Origin: Lutispora thermophila DSM 19022
GTDB taxonomy: Bacteria > Bacillota > Clostridia > Lutisporales > Lutisporaceae
NCBI RefSeq assembly: GCF_900142105.1
Contig: NZ_FQZS01000015.1
Location: 43,325-107,324, forward strand
DNA: 64,000 nucleotides
Direction: 5' to 3'
This document shows positions 28,024 to 36,354 of the stretch, in pieces; position 1 is the first letter of the stretch, and each line of letters starts with the position of its first letter. The position numbers were made by a program, and so were the translations under genes. The notes beneath the pieces were generated by a model. It was not told where the DNA came from. It saw nothing but the letters and a program-made list of their open reading frames with translations, and did not search any database.

Positions 28024-28449
28024 ATGCCTATAGAGGAAGGTAAGATAGTTGACGGAGTCGTTGCTAATATTACAAAGTTTGGGGCTTTTGTCCAACTATC
28101 AGGGGGAAAAACCGGATTGGTCCATATTTCAGAGATCGCTGATACTTATATAAAAGATATCAACAGCTATCTGAAAGAGAAGCAGGAAGTAAAAGTAAAG
28201 ATATTGAATATCGATAAGGATGGTAGAATAAATCTGTCTATTAAGCAGGCTCAAGAAGTTAAGAAATCTACGAGACCTGTTGAAATAGATTGGCAACAAG
28301 AGTTTAAGAAATCACAAAGCGGCAGCTTTGAGGATAGACTTTCAAGGTTTATGAAGGAGAGCGAGGAGAAGCTTCAGGAATTCATGAAAAATAGAGAATC
28401 AAAGAGGAATGGTGGTTATAGCCGCAAAGGAGATTTCGCTCAGAGATAA
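28024..28449 (+). CDS. yabR: S1 RNA-binding domain protein YabR
   Basis: A 141-residue protein with one S1 (OB-fold) domain at about 4-73: GKIVDGVVANITKFGAFVQL, TGLVHISEIAD, then VKVKILNIDKDGRINLSIK. The remaining half is a charged, probably helical tail. It binds RNA and resembles a single repeat of ribosomal protein S1 or polynucleotide phosphorylase. ATG 28024 follows AAAGGAGG (28004-28011). It is the YabR ortholog by position, after divIC. The role is not defined. Confidence 0.93.
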   Translation: MPIEEGKIVDGVVANITKFGAFVQLSGGKTGLVHISEIADTYIKDINSYLKEKQEVKVKILNIDKDGRINLSIKQAQEVKKSTRPVEIDWQQEFKKSQSGSFEDRLSRFMKESEEKLQEFMKNRESKRNGGYSRKGDFAQR

Positions 28450-28460
28450 TAAGAATATAA

Positions 28461-28494
28461 AATACTGTCAGTGGCTACTGACAGTATTGTTTTT
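28461..28494 (+). terminator. Terminator after yabR
   Basis: AATACTGTCAGT (28461-28472) pairs perfectly over 12 bp with 28477-28488 around a 4-base loop, followed by GTTTTT. Confidence 0.93.
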
Positions 28495-28561
28495 GAGAAT
28501 TATGTTTTTAGATGAATGATCTAATATCACAAAGGAATACAATATATAAAGGGAGATTCAT

Positions 28562-29479
28562 ATGAATAAAATAGCTGCAATAGATTTGGGAACCAATTCT
28601 ATTAGATTGATGCTATGTCAAGTGGCAAATAGAAGGTTCCTGGCAAAGAGCAAGGAAATAATTACTACAAGAATAGGCAAAGATATGAGCAACACAGGGA
28701 CGTTGACAGAGAAAGCCATGGATAGAAATATAGAAGCCATTAAATATTTCAAAAAAAGAGCAGAAGAATATGGGGCAGAAAAGATTATTATATTTGCAAC
28801 CAGTGCTATAAGAGATGCTTCCAATAAGGATTTTTTTCTTGAAAGGGTAAAAAATGAAACCGGGCTTGATATAATGGTATTAGATGGGGAAGAAGAAGCG
28901 GCTATAGGCATGTTGGGAGCGTCTTATGGTTTTGAAGGAGATAATTTGCTGGTTATAGATGTAGGAGGAGGCAGCACTGAACTGGTTTTGGGATTGGGAG
29001 ACAAAATTATTTATTCCAAAAGCATCAATGCAGGTGCTGTTAGAATGACAGAAAGATATATAAAATCCAACCCGATTGGAGATTCAGATATTGAAAATCT
29101 GGAGAAATGTCTGGAAGAATTATTTCATGACACGTTAAACGACTTAAAGGGCCAAAAAATAGACAAAATAGTAGCAATTGGAGGAACAGCCACTACTGCA
29201 GCTTCTATTTTCCATAAAGCTAAGGTATATGATTGGCAGAAGATACACAATACTATATTGGCAAAATCTTTCTTAAATGAAATTTTTGAGTCCTTAAGAT
29301 CCATGTCGGTTAAAGAACGATATAATGTGGATGGATTGCAAAAAGAAAGAGCAGACATTATTCCTGCCGGAATTTTTATAATTAAACATATATTAAATAA
29401 TTTGGATGCGAGTCAGGTTATTATAAGTGAAAATGATAACCTGGAGGGCGCAATTATGAAATATGGAGAAATTTTTTAG
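28562..29479 (+). CDS. Exopolyphosphatase / (p)ppGpp pyrophosphatase family protein
   Basis: A 305-residue Ppx/GppA protein of the ASKHA fold. Seen: the phosphate-1 motif AIDLGTNSIRLML, the GEEEAAIGMLG region with catalytic glutamate, and the phosphate-2 motif VIDVGGGSTELV; a third motif is AIGGTATTAASI. It matches the short, two-domain clostridial Ppx/GppA proteins and lacks the C-terminal HD-like domain of the E. coli enzymes. It cleaves polyphosphate or ppGpp-type nucleotides; which one cannot be told. It is inserted between yabR and spoIIE, in front of the tRNA cluster; not part of the Bacillus order. Confidence 0.92.
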   Translation: MNKIAAIDLGTNSIRLMLCQVANRRFLAKSKEIITTRIGKDMSNTGTLTEKAMDRNIEAIKYFKKRAEEYGAEKIIIFATSAIRDASNKDFFLERVKNETGLDIMVLDGEEEAAIGMLGASYGFEGDNLLVIDVGGGSTELVLGLGDKIIYSKSINAGAVRMTERYIKSNPIGDSDIENLEKCLEELFHDTLNDLKGQKIDKIVAIGGTATTAASIFHKAKVYDWQKIHNTILAKSFLNEIFESLRSMSVKERYNVDGLQKERADIIPAGIFIIKHILNNLDASQVIISENDNLEGAIMKYGEIF

Positions 29480-29507
29480 GGATTTTTAATATTTCATAAA
29501 ATTGTTA

Positions 29508-29536
29508 TTGACGATTTAGTATAAAACATATATAAT
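29508..29536 (+). promoter_or_regulatory. Sigma-A promoter of the tRNA cluster
   Basis: TTGACG (29508-29513), 17-base spacer, TATAAT (29531-29536), 37 bases before the first tRNA. Near consensus, as usual for stable RNA. Confidence 0.8.
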
Positions 29537-29572
29537 TATATTTGTCGCTGTGAGGTATTTACCTAACAGTTA

Positions 29573-29661
29573 GCCGGAGTGGCGGAACTGGCAGACGCAC
29601 AGGACTTAAAATCCTGCGGTCCCAAAAGACCGTACCGGTTCGATTCCGGTCTCCGGCACCA
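29573..29661 (+). tRNA. tRNA-Leu (TAA)
   Basis: 89 bases with encoded CCA. Acceptor GCCGGAG pairs with CTCCGGC; anticodon stem CAGGA/TCCTG encloses CTTAAAA, so the anticodon is TAA. The long variable arm is typical of leucine tRNA. Confidence 0.96.
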
Positions 29662-29669
29662 ATAGTTAT

Positions 29670-29745
<76 letters not shown>

Positions 29746-29766
29746 ATTTCAATATAATATATAAAT

Positions 29767-29843
29767 GGCGGCGTAGCTCAGTTGGCTAGAGCATTCGGTT
29801 CATACCCGAACGGTCATTGGTTCAAATCCGATCGCCGCTACCA
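29767..29843 (+). tRNA. tRNA-Met (CAT), elongator
   Basis: 77 bases with CCA. Acceptor GGCGGCG/CGCCGCT; anticodon loop TTCATAC in stem TTCGG/CCGAA. The acceptor and arm sequence fit elongator Met, not the lysidine-modified Ile tRNA. Confidence 0.88.
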
Positions 29844-29865
29844 TTAATTTTTGAATAATGTTAGT

Positions 29866-29940
29866 GGCCCATTGGTCAAGCGGTCAAGACGCCGCCCTCT
29901 CACGGCGGCAACGGGGGTTCGATTCCCCCATGGGTCACCA
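29866..29940 (+). tRNA. tRNA-Glu (CTC)
   Basis: 75 bases with CCA. Acceptor GGCCCAT/ATGGGTC; stem CCGCC/GGCGG encloses CTCTCAC, anticodon CTC. Confidence 0.93.
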
Positions 29941-29951
29941 TTATATAATAT

Positions 29952-30027
29952 GCTGGTGTAGCTCAATAGGCAGAGCAGCTGACTTGTAATCAGCAGGTTG
30001 GCGGTTCGATTCCGTTCACCAGCTCCA
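29952..30027 (+). tRNA. tRNA-Thr (TGT)
   Basis: 76 bases with CCA. Acceptor GCTGGTG/CACCAGC; stem GCTGA/TCAGC encloses CTTGTAA, anticodon TGT. Confidence 0.95.
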
Positions 30028-30032
30028 TTTTC

Positions 30033-30064
30033 AAAAACACTGCAATTAATTGCTGTGTTTTTTA
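30033..30064 (+). terminator. Terminator of the tRNA cluster
   Basis: AAAAACACTGCAATT (30033-30047) pairs with AATTGCTGTGTTTTT (30048-30062), one mismatch, and the T run continues to 30063. It directly follows tRNA-Thr. Confidence 0.85.
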
Positions 30065-30230
30065 TTTGCATATCAGGTACATGCTTTAGTCTATTCCATA
30101 TCACCTTTAGATCAATAAATATTTTATCGTCTTTTTATGCAACATGTTTCCAATAGTATTCCATTAAAGCTGTAAACTATTGTCTTATTAATTATGCTTT
30201 TACCATTAGATGTCATTTTCTTGTTTCATA

Positions 30231-30296
30231 TGTCGTAAATATCTTTGATCTGCTAAACCCATCTTGACAAATATTTCGGACAACTTTTGGTAATAT
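30231..30296 (+). promoter_or_regulatory. spoIIE promoter, sigma-A with 21-base spacing (Spo0A-type)
   Basis: TTGACA (30264-30269) and TAATAT (30291-30296) are separated by 21 bases, too far for ordinary sigma-A use but as in the Spo0A-activated spoIIE promoter of B. subtilis. A TGTCGTA at 30231-30237 matches the 0A box TGTCGAA at six of seven bases, and the spacer holds TTTCGGACA, a near 0A box in reverse. The rest of the 300-base gap after the tRNA terminator shows nothing else. Confidence 0.6.
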
Positions 30297-30341
30297 AAGG
30301 GTTACAATCACAATTTAAGCAAGTAATGGGTGGTGGGCATA

Positions 30342-32702
30342 GTGGCAGACTTAATTGCTATAGGTAAGAAGGCGATACCTAAAGTAAAACTTATGAATCA
30401 ATACAGTGGATTAATAGTGAGTGTTACTGCAGCTTTAATTGGTTTTTCTATGGGAAGGATAGTTATATTGGAATACCTTAATCCTTTTTCCATCGCATTA
30501 TTATGTGCAGCAATGATAAGCAAGCTAAATCCTTATATAATAGGATTTAGCATTATCGCTGGTTCTTTTAGTATTAAAACTCCCGAACTGCTGTTGAAGA
30601 ATATGATATTAGTATCCTTGATGCTATTTGCATATTTGATTATAAGTAGGACAAGGCTTAATAATCGAGTATTTTTTAGCATATTTGCTCCGTTGGCAAA
30701 CCTGATTACAGGAATTTTCATTTTTTATTTTAAATATTACTATCTCTATGATATGTTTATGATGATAATTGAATCTGTAATGCTTTGTGCTTTGATAAAT
30801 ATATATGATAAGGCTCTGGATTTGATTGCTTGCATAAAGAGAAGAAATAAGATATCCTCTGAGGAAATTGTTTCCATTTTACTGTTGATAATATCGTCCT
30901 TTTTAGGTGCGTCTGTGTATATCTGGCAGTTGTCCATTAAGAACATAGTATCTATAGTTTTAATACTGCTGGCATCGTTTATGGGTAATATAGGTACTGG
31001 AGCAGCAGCGGGCATAGTATTTGGTATGCTTCAATCTTTATCGGGAGATATATATCCTTCTGCCATAGGAGTATATGGCATTTGTGGGCTGTTGTCATCT
31101 GCTTTCAAATCTTATGGTCGTATCATGACCATATTGGGGTTCATTATTGGAAATTCTGTCATGACCTTTTATATAAACGGTTCAACGGAAGTTTTGATAA
31201 AAATAGAAGAGATATTGGCAGCTTCAATTATCTTTATGTTTATACCTGAAAAGAAAGTAAAAAATATTTTGCTGAATAAATGGAGAATTGAAACTGAGTC
31301 AACAAAAATTGGGGAAGCTTACAGACTTAAAGATTTTACTGTAGAGAGGCTTCAGGAAATATCAGATGTGTTCAAAGAACTGGCTATGTCCATGAACGTT
31401 GGATTGGGCAGCAAGGAATACTTCTCCCAGTTAGATGCGGCTGAAATAATGGAAAAAGTAGTAAGAGATACATGTTGTAAATGTGGGATGTATAGCAGTT
31501 GCTGGAAGCAGGAGTTCTACGGTACATATCAAAAGATGTTCTCAGCCCTGTCTAAGATAGAAAGGGGAGATTTCAATGAGGATGACAGAAGGCATAGAAT
31601 AGTAGATAAATGTCTCTTTCCGGAAAAGATATGGGACAGGCTTAAGTATCATTATGATATTTATAGATATACACTTACCTGGAAGAAAAAAATTGATAGT
31701 GGCAGATATGCACTTAGTCATCAGTTGCAGGAGACTGCAAAGCTCATAGGAGGATTGGCCAATAAATTCAATGTGAACATTGAATTTGACAAAAATTTAG
31801 AGGAAGAAATCATGGTGACAATGGATAAGATTGGTATACATCTTGATCATGTATCAGCTGTGAAAGGCAAGGACAGCATTGAGATAGATATGAGATTTAG
31901 GAATTGCGGAGGTAAAAGAGAGTGCGTAAGCAAAATTATTCCTGAAATAAGAAAGATTACAGGGAAGCACTTTATCAAAGCTGATGCATCTTGCTGTGTT
32001 ACTGGAAGAGATGGATGCTTGCTGAAGTTGAGGGAAGTTCATAAATTTTCTATTGTCACAGGCATTGCAAGGAAGCAGAAGCAGACATCTTCTGTATCAG
32101 GAGACAATTATTCACTGTTGGAATTAAAAGACGGAAAGTTCTATATGATTTTAAGCGACGGAATGGGAAGTGGTCCCAGGGCAGCCATGGAAAGTGGAAT
32201 GGCGGTAAGCCTTATTGAGAAATTTCTTGCTGCCGGTTATGATCAAAATACAGCATTAGAAGCTGTAAACTCTTTACTTCTGATAAAATCTGATGATGAT
32301 AACTATGCTACTGTTGATATGACCATAATAAACCAGTATACGGGAGATGTTGAATTTTTAAAGGTTGGTGCAGTATCTACATTTATTAAGTACAAGGATA
32401 GGGTGGATGTTATAAGAAACAGCTCCCTTCCAGCAGGCATACTTGATAAGATAGATGTGGAGTTTAACAGGAGGAAAATCGGAGACGGTGATTTTGTTGT
32501 TATGATTACCGATGGGGTGCTGGAAGCAAACGAAAAGGATTTGGATAAGGAAAAATGGCTTGAGGATATGATATATAACATTGACACGAGGAATCCGAAA
32601 AAAATGGCTGACATCATTATGGAAAAATGCCTGGAGAAGTCAAAAGGACAGACTCCTGATGATATGACCGTATTGGTGGCAAAGATTTGGAAATCAGCTT
32701 AA
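30342..32702 (+). CDS. spoIIE: Stage II sporulation protein E (phosphatase activating sigma-F)
   Basis: A membrane PP2C phosphatase that dephosphorylates SpoIIAA to release sigma-F in the forespore and also takes part in polar septation. GTG 30342 is preferred (GGTGGTGGG directly upstream), giving 786 residues; a GTG at 30330 is the alternative. The N-terminal 310 residues contain about ten hydrophobic helices. A central region with a Cys-rich segment (CCKCGMYSSCW) links to the C-terminal PP2C domain. Metal motifs: SDGMGSGPRAAMESG (near 605) and ITDGVLEANE (near 721). Length and layout match SpoIIE. Confidence 0.95.
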   Translation: MADLIAIGKKAIPKVKLMNQYSGLIVSVTAALIGFSMGRIVILEYLNPFSIALLCAAMISKLNPYIIGFSIIAGSFSIKTPELLLKNMILVSLMLFAYLIISRTRLNNRVFFSIFAPLANLITGIFIFYFKYYYLYDMFMMIIESVMLCALINIYDKALDLIACIKRRNKISSEEIVSILLLIISSFLGASVYIWQLSIKNIVSIVLILLASFMGNIGTGAAAGIVFGMLQSLSGDIYPSAIGVYGICGLLSSAFKSYGRIMTILGFIIGNSVMTFYINGSTEVLIKIEEILAASIIFMFIPEKKVKNILLNKWRIETESTKIGEAYRLKDFTVERLQEISDVFKELAMSMNVGLGSKEYFSQLDAAEIMEKVVRDTCCKCGMYSSCWKQEFYGTYQKMFSALSKIERGDFNEDDRRHRIVDKCLFPEKIWDRLKYHYDIYRYTLTWKKKIDSGRYALSHQLQETAKLIGGLANKFNVNIEFDKNLEEEIMVTMDKIGIHLDHVSAVKGKDSIEIDMRFRNCGGKRECVSKIIPEIRKITGKHFIKADASCCVTGRDGCLLKLREVHKFSIVTGIARKQKQTSSVSGDNYSLLELKDGKFYMILSDGMGSGPRAAMESGMAVSLIEKFLAAGYDQNTALEAVNSLLLIKSDDDNYATVDMTIINQYTGDVEFLKVGAVSTFIKYKDRVDVIRNSSLPAGILDKIDVEFNRRKIGDGDFVVMITDGVLEANEKDLDKEKWLEDMIYNIDTRNPKKMADIIMEKCLEKSKGQTPDDMTVLVAKIWKSA

Positions 32703-32714
32703 TTATTGAATATG

Positions 32715-32757
32715 AACCTCCTTATTTGGCAATAAATACAAAAAAGGAGGTTTTTTT
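32715..32757 (+). terminator. Terminator after spoIIE that contains the yabS ribosome site
   Basis: Arms 32715-32728 and 32739-32752 pair over 14 positions with one mismatch around a 10-base loop, followed by Ts to 32757. The right arm contains GGAGG (32746-32750), the only ribosome site for the ATG at 32758, which directly abuts the T-tract. Confidence 0.8.
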
Positions 32758-33468
32758 ATGGAAAAGGAAACAGGAATAATTAAACAAATGATCATTATTA
32801 CCGATGGAAAGTCAAACATAGGAATAAATCCTGTGGAAGCAGCGGCTAAAGCAAAAGCTGCAGGTATTACTGTCAGTGCAATAGGCATAATAGACAATGA
32901 ATGCAAGGGTGAGGAAGATATAATGGAAGTGGAAGCCATAACAAAGGCAGGAGGAGGATTAGCCGATTACTGCTATATTCAGGATTTAGGTATGACTCTT
33001 CAAGTGATGACTCAGAAAACCGTAAACCATACTTTGGAATGTATTGTTAGCAAGCAATTGAAAAGCATAATTGGGAAGGATATAACAAATATGGAACCTC
33101 AATCAAGGATGAAGATTGTGGAGTTCATTGAAAATTACGGAGATAGGGTGGATTTGCTATATGTAATCCTGTTGGATACCAGCAAGAGCATGGCAAACAA
33201 GCTAGATACGGCAAAAAAATGCATCATTGATTTAATGGAGGCATTGAAGAACAGAAAAGGTGTTACCAAGCTGGCTCTAATTTCTTATCCGGGGGAAAAT
33301 GGAAACTACATAAATACAGCTTGTGATTTTACTACAGATACGGATGTACTTAAAGAAGGCCTGAATCTGTTGAGAGCAAGAGGAGGAACCCCTACTGGTC
33401 CTGCCATTGAAGCAGCCATGAATCTAATATTTGAATATGATGCTCCTGCCTCATTGCGTTATGTATAA
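32758..33468 (+). CDS. yabS: VWA-domain protein YabS
   Basis: A 236-residue protein, the YabS ortholog by position and pattern. Its N-terminal part (MIIITDGKSNIGINPVEAA, then GITVSAIGIID) looks like the second half of a VWA fold. The true MIDAS-like motif LLDTSKSM comes only at about 139-146 and is followed by a GGTPTGPAIEAA segment. The VWA elements thus appear in swapped order. In Bacillus yabS is a sporulation gene of unknown function. It overlaps the kinase gene yabT by 8 bases. Expression would need to escape the terminator/ribosome-site hairpin just upstream. Confidence 0.88.
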   Translation: MEKETGIIKQMIIITDGKSNIGINPVEAAAKAKAAGITVSAIGIIDNECKGEEDIMEVEAITKAGGGLADYCYIQDLGMTLQVMTQKTVNHTLECIVSKQLKSIIGKDITNMEPQSRMKIVEFIENYGDRVDLLYVILLDTSKSMANKLDTAKKCIIDLMEALKNRKGVTKLALISYPGENGNYINTACDFTTDTDVLKEGLNLLRARGGTPTGPAIEAAMNLIFEYDAPASLRYV

Positions 33469-34336
33469 CAGGAAGTTCGATACAGTAAAAGGAAAATGGT
33501 ACAAAAATGAATATAGAATATTAAAACTCCTTGGAAAAGGAGGCATTGGAGAAATATATCTTGCTACCCATGAGAAAAGGGGTCTGGTTGCTCTTAAGTT
33601 GAGCAAATCCATGTTGAGCATTACAAGAGAATATGATACCATTAAAAAATATAAAGGTAAGGGTTTTGCTCCTATTGTTTACGAACTGGATGATTGGCAA
33701 TGTAATGGAGAAACATATCATTTTTTTGTAATGGAATATATTAAAGGATATAATTTGGCGGAAGCAATGAAAAAGCATATGCCCTTGGAGTTGAAAATTC
33801 GTATCTTTATGATTATACTGAGAATTATTGAGGATATTAATGAGACGGGCTTGATATACTCTGATATTAAGCATGAGAATATAATGGTGGATTACAATAA
33901 TATGGTCATAAGACTTGTGGATTTCGGCAGCCTGGTACCCATTGGAGAAAACATAAAAGAATATACTCCGTTATATGACAGATGCTCCTGGGGGTTGGGG
34001 CCCAGGGTTGCAGATTTGACCTATCAAGTATTCAGCGCAGCTATTCTTCTTATGACTCTTTTAGCGGACTCGGTATCCCTAGTGGGTATAGGCAGTATAT
34101 CATCAGTTTTAAAGACATTGGAAAAGAATAATGTACCAAAAAGTCTTTCGAATTTGATTTGCAAAGCCCTAAAAGGGCAAATAAAGAGCTGCCACGTATT
34201 TCTTGAAAAACTTAAGGATATTGATTTGAATGAGAAGAAAAAGACATGCAGACTTAACATAGCTTTGGATGCAATTATTGCATCATTGTTGTTCCTATTG
34301 GTTGCTGTGCTTATTAAAATCCGCCATTTGAATTAG
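33461..34336 (+). CDS. yabT: Membrane-anchored Ser/Thr protein kinase YabT
   Basis: A Hanks-type kinase, 291 residues from ATG 33461, which overlaps the yabS stop by 8 bases. The longer frame begins inside yabS without a ribosome site. Seen: the glycine loop GKGGIGEIY, the ATP lysine in VALKLSK, the catalytic segment YSDIKHEN (YSD replaces the usual HRD, but the aspartate, lysine and asparagine are kept) and the metal-binding DFG in VDFGSL. A single C-terminal membrane helix (about 262-286) anchors it. Bacillus YabT works at the forespore septum, is DNA-activated and phosphorylates RecA and others. Confidence 0.92.
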   Translation: MYNRKFDTVKGKWYKNEYRILKLLGKGGIGEIYLATHEKRGLVALKLSKSMLSITREYDTIKKYKGKGFAPIVYELDDWQCNGETYHFFVMEYIKGYNLAEAMKKHMPLELKIRIFMIILRIIEDINETGLIYSDIKHENIMVDYNNMVIRLVDFGSLVPIGENIKEYTPLYDRCSWGLGPRVADLTYQVFSAAILLMTLLADSVSLVGIGSISSVLKTLEKNNVPKSLSNLICKALKGQIKSCHVFLEKLKDIDLNEKKKTCRLNIALDAIIASLLFLLVAVLIKIRHLN

Positions 34337-34353
34337 CAAGGAGCAGATGTGAA

Positions 34354-35748
34354 ATGAGAGATTTACCTCAGGTTGTGGAGGAGACCATAAAAAAATACAA
34401 TATGTTGGATTACGGGGATGGTGTAGTAGTAGGCCTTTCAGGAGGTCCCGACTCCATGTGTCTTCTTCATGTCCTTATGGAGCTTAGGGAAACCTGGGGT
34501 CTTAAAATTTTTGCTGCTCATTTGAATCATCAGTTTAGGGGGAAAGAAGCTGATGAAGATGCCTTATATGTTAGGGAAAAGTGTGAGGAATGGGGCATAG
34601 ATGTTTTTGTACAAGTTTTCGATGTTCCTGCCTATGCTAAGAAAAAAGGATTATCTTCGGAAGAAGCGGGAAGGGAAATAAGATATAAGCTCTTTTATGA
34701 AGTTGCGAAAAAGGTAGGCGCAAATAAGATTGCCATAGCTCATAATATGAATGATAATGCGGAAACTGTACTGATGAATCTGTTCAGGGGTAGCGGTATT
34801 GAAGGGTTGAAGGGAATTGAAGCAAAAAGGGGAGAAATAATCAGACCCCTTATAAATGTTAGAAGAGATGAAATCGAAGCTTATTGCAGTGAAAAAGGTC
34901 TTAATCCACGAATCGATAAGACAAATCTTCAGCCTATATATGGCAGAAATAAAGTGAGGTTAGAGTTGATACCATATATAGAGAAGAATTTCAATAGCAA
35001 TATAATGAGTACCCTTCAAAGGTTTTCTGATATAGTCGCCATAGAAAATGACTTTCTCAATGAAGAAGCAGAAAAAAAGCTATTAGACGTTGCAATTGTG
35101 GATGGAAATAGTATAAAATATAATATTAATAAAATGCATGATATTCATCCTGCTCTTTTAAGAAGGGTTATAAGAATTGGTATAGAAAAGCTTACTGGCA
35201 GCCTTAGAGGTATTGAATATAAAAACATAGAGAGCGTGGTGGATTTGCTGAATAAGGGTACAGGTGCCGCTGTCATATTGCCACAGAACATAAAGGCTTA
35301 CATATCCTACAACAATCTGGTATTAAGTATTAACACAAAGCCTGAGAATTATAAGTATTATTTGGAACTAGAATATGATAAGGATAATATTGCCCAATCT
35401 TTTGACTTAACTGTGAGACTTAGGACAATAGAAGCGTCTAAAATTGCAGATATTGAAAAAGACAAATATAAGGTTTATATTGATAAGGGCAAAGTGAAAG
35501 ATAAATTGGTGTTGCGAAACAGGTCTGACGGGGATGTGTTTTCTCCTATAGGACTTAAGGGCTCAAAAAAATTGAAGGAATATTTTATCGATGAGAAAAT
35601 ACCTAGGGAAGAAAGGGATAAAATATTACTCATTGCTGATGGAAAAGAAATTGTCTGGATTCTGGGCAGAAGGTTAAGTGAAAAGTATAAGATAACTAAA
35701 GAGACTAAAGAAGCAATAATCATTAATGTAATTAAGGGGGATCTATAG
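34354..35748 (+). CDS. tilS: tRNA(Ile)-lysidine synthetase
   Basis: Modifies the CAT anticodon of tRNA-Ile2 to lysidine with ATP so that it reads AUA. 464 residues, normal length. The PP-loop is VGLSGGPDSMCLL (about 27-39); HLNHQFRGKEADEDA follows; the C-terminal domains are present and end with GRRLSEKYKIT. Start ATG 34354. The stop codon shares its last base with the GTG start of hpt, so the two are translationally coupled, the standard tilS-hpt-ftsH order. An essential gene in most bacteria. Confidence 0.96.
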   Translation: MRDLPQVVEETIKKYNMLDYGDGVVVGLSGGPDSMCLLHVLMELRETWGLKIFAAHLNHQFRGKEADEDALYVREKCEEWGIDVFVQVFDVPAYAKKKGLSSEEAGREIRYKLFYEVAKKVGANKIAIAHNMNDNAETVLMNLFRGSGIEGLKGIEAKRGEIIRPLINVRRDEIEAYCSEKGLNPRIDKTNLQPIYGRNKVRLELIPYIEKNFNSNIMSTLQRFSDIVAIENDFLNEEAEKKLLDVAIVDGNSIKYNINKMHDIHPALLRRVIRIGIEKLTGSLRGIEYKNIESVVDLLNKGTGAAVILPQNIKAYISYNNLVLSINTKPENYKYYLELEYDKDNIAQSFDLTVRLRTIEASKIADIEKDKYKVYIDKGKVKDKLVLRNRSDGDVFSPIGLKGSKKLKEYFIDEKIPREERDKILLIADGKEIVWILGRRLSEKYKITKETKEAIIINVIKGDL

Positions 35749-36284
35749 TGAAAAACGATATACTAAAGGTGCTTATTAGCAAGGAAGAATTGGAAGCTAA
35801 AGTAAAAGAATTGGGGCAGATGATTACCAGAGATTATAAGGATAAAGATTTAATGATTGTAGGTATTCTCAAGGGCTGTGTAATATTCTTGTCTGATCTC
35901 ATAAGAGAAATAGATTTGCCGTTAACTATGGATTTTATGGTAGTATCAAGTTACGGTTCATCCACAAAATCCTCAGGGGTTGTAAGGATTATAAAAGATC
36001 TGGAGAAAGACATTGCAGGCAAGGATGTTTTGATTGTGGAGGATATAGTAGATACAGGGCTGACATTGAACTATCTGGTAGATTATTTGAAATCGAGAAA
36101 TGCCAACAGTGTTAAAATATGTACCCTTCTGGAAAAACCCGACAGGAGAAAGGTAGAAGTTGATTTGGAGTATGTAGGTTTTCATATACCAGACGAGTTT
36201 GTGGTTGGTTATGGGTTGGATTATGCAGAAGTCTATAGGAACTTGCCCTTCGTTTGCATTTTGAAGCCTGAAGTATATTCTTAA
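35748..36284 (+). CDS. hpt: Hypoxanthine phosphoribosyltransferase
   Basis: Salvages hypoxanthine (and guanine) using PRPP. 178 residues. The PRPP motif is VLIVEDIVDTGLTLNYL; the N-terminal GILKGCVIFLSDLIR and the C-terminal VGYGLDYAEVYRNLP are the family's pyrophosphate and purine contacts. GTG 35748 overlaps the tilS stop by one base, with GGGGGAT upstream (35736-35742). In Firmicutes Hpt also interacts with FtsH and TilS in regulation. Confidence 0.96.
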   Translation: MKNDILKVLISKEELEAKVKELGQMITRDYKDKDLMIVGILKGCVIFLSDLIREIDLPLTMDFMVVSSYGSSTKSSGVVRIIKDLEKDIAGKDVLIVEDIVDTGLTLNYLVDYLKSRNANSVKICTLLEKPDRRKVEVDLEYVGFHIPDEFVVGYGLDYAEVYRNLPFVCILKPEVYS

Positions 36285-36313
36285 TTGTAATTTATGGTTA
36301 CCTATGATAAAAT
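36285..36313 (+). promoter_or_regulatory. Probable sigma-A promoter of ftsH
   Basis: TTGTAA (36285-36290), 17 bases, TAAAAT (36308-36313) with an extended -10 TGA just before it. It lies 42 bases before the ftsH start. Confidence 0.5.
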
Positions 36314-36354
36314 TATAATGTTTCGGGGTAACTTGGTTTAAAGGAGGGTAATTT

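Noticed and set aside
29767..29843. tRNA with CAT anticodon as a possible tRNA-Ile2
   Set aside because: tilS is present and needs such a tRNA, but the acceptor GGCGGCG and the arm sequence fit elongator methionine better.
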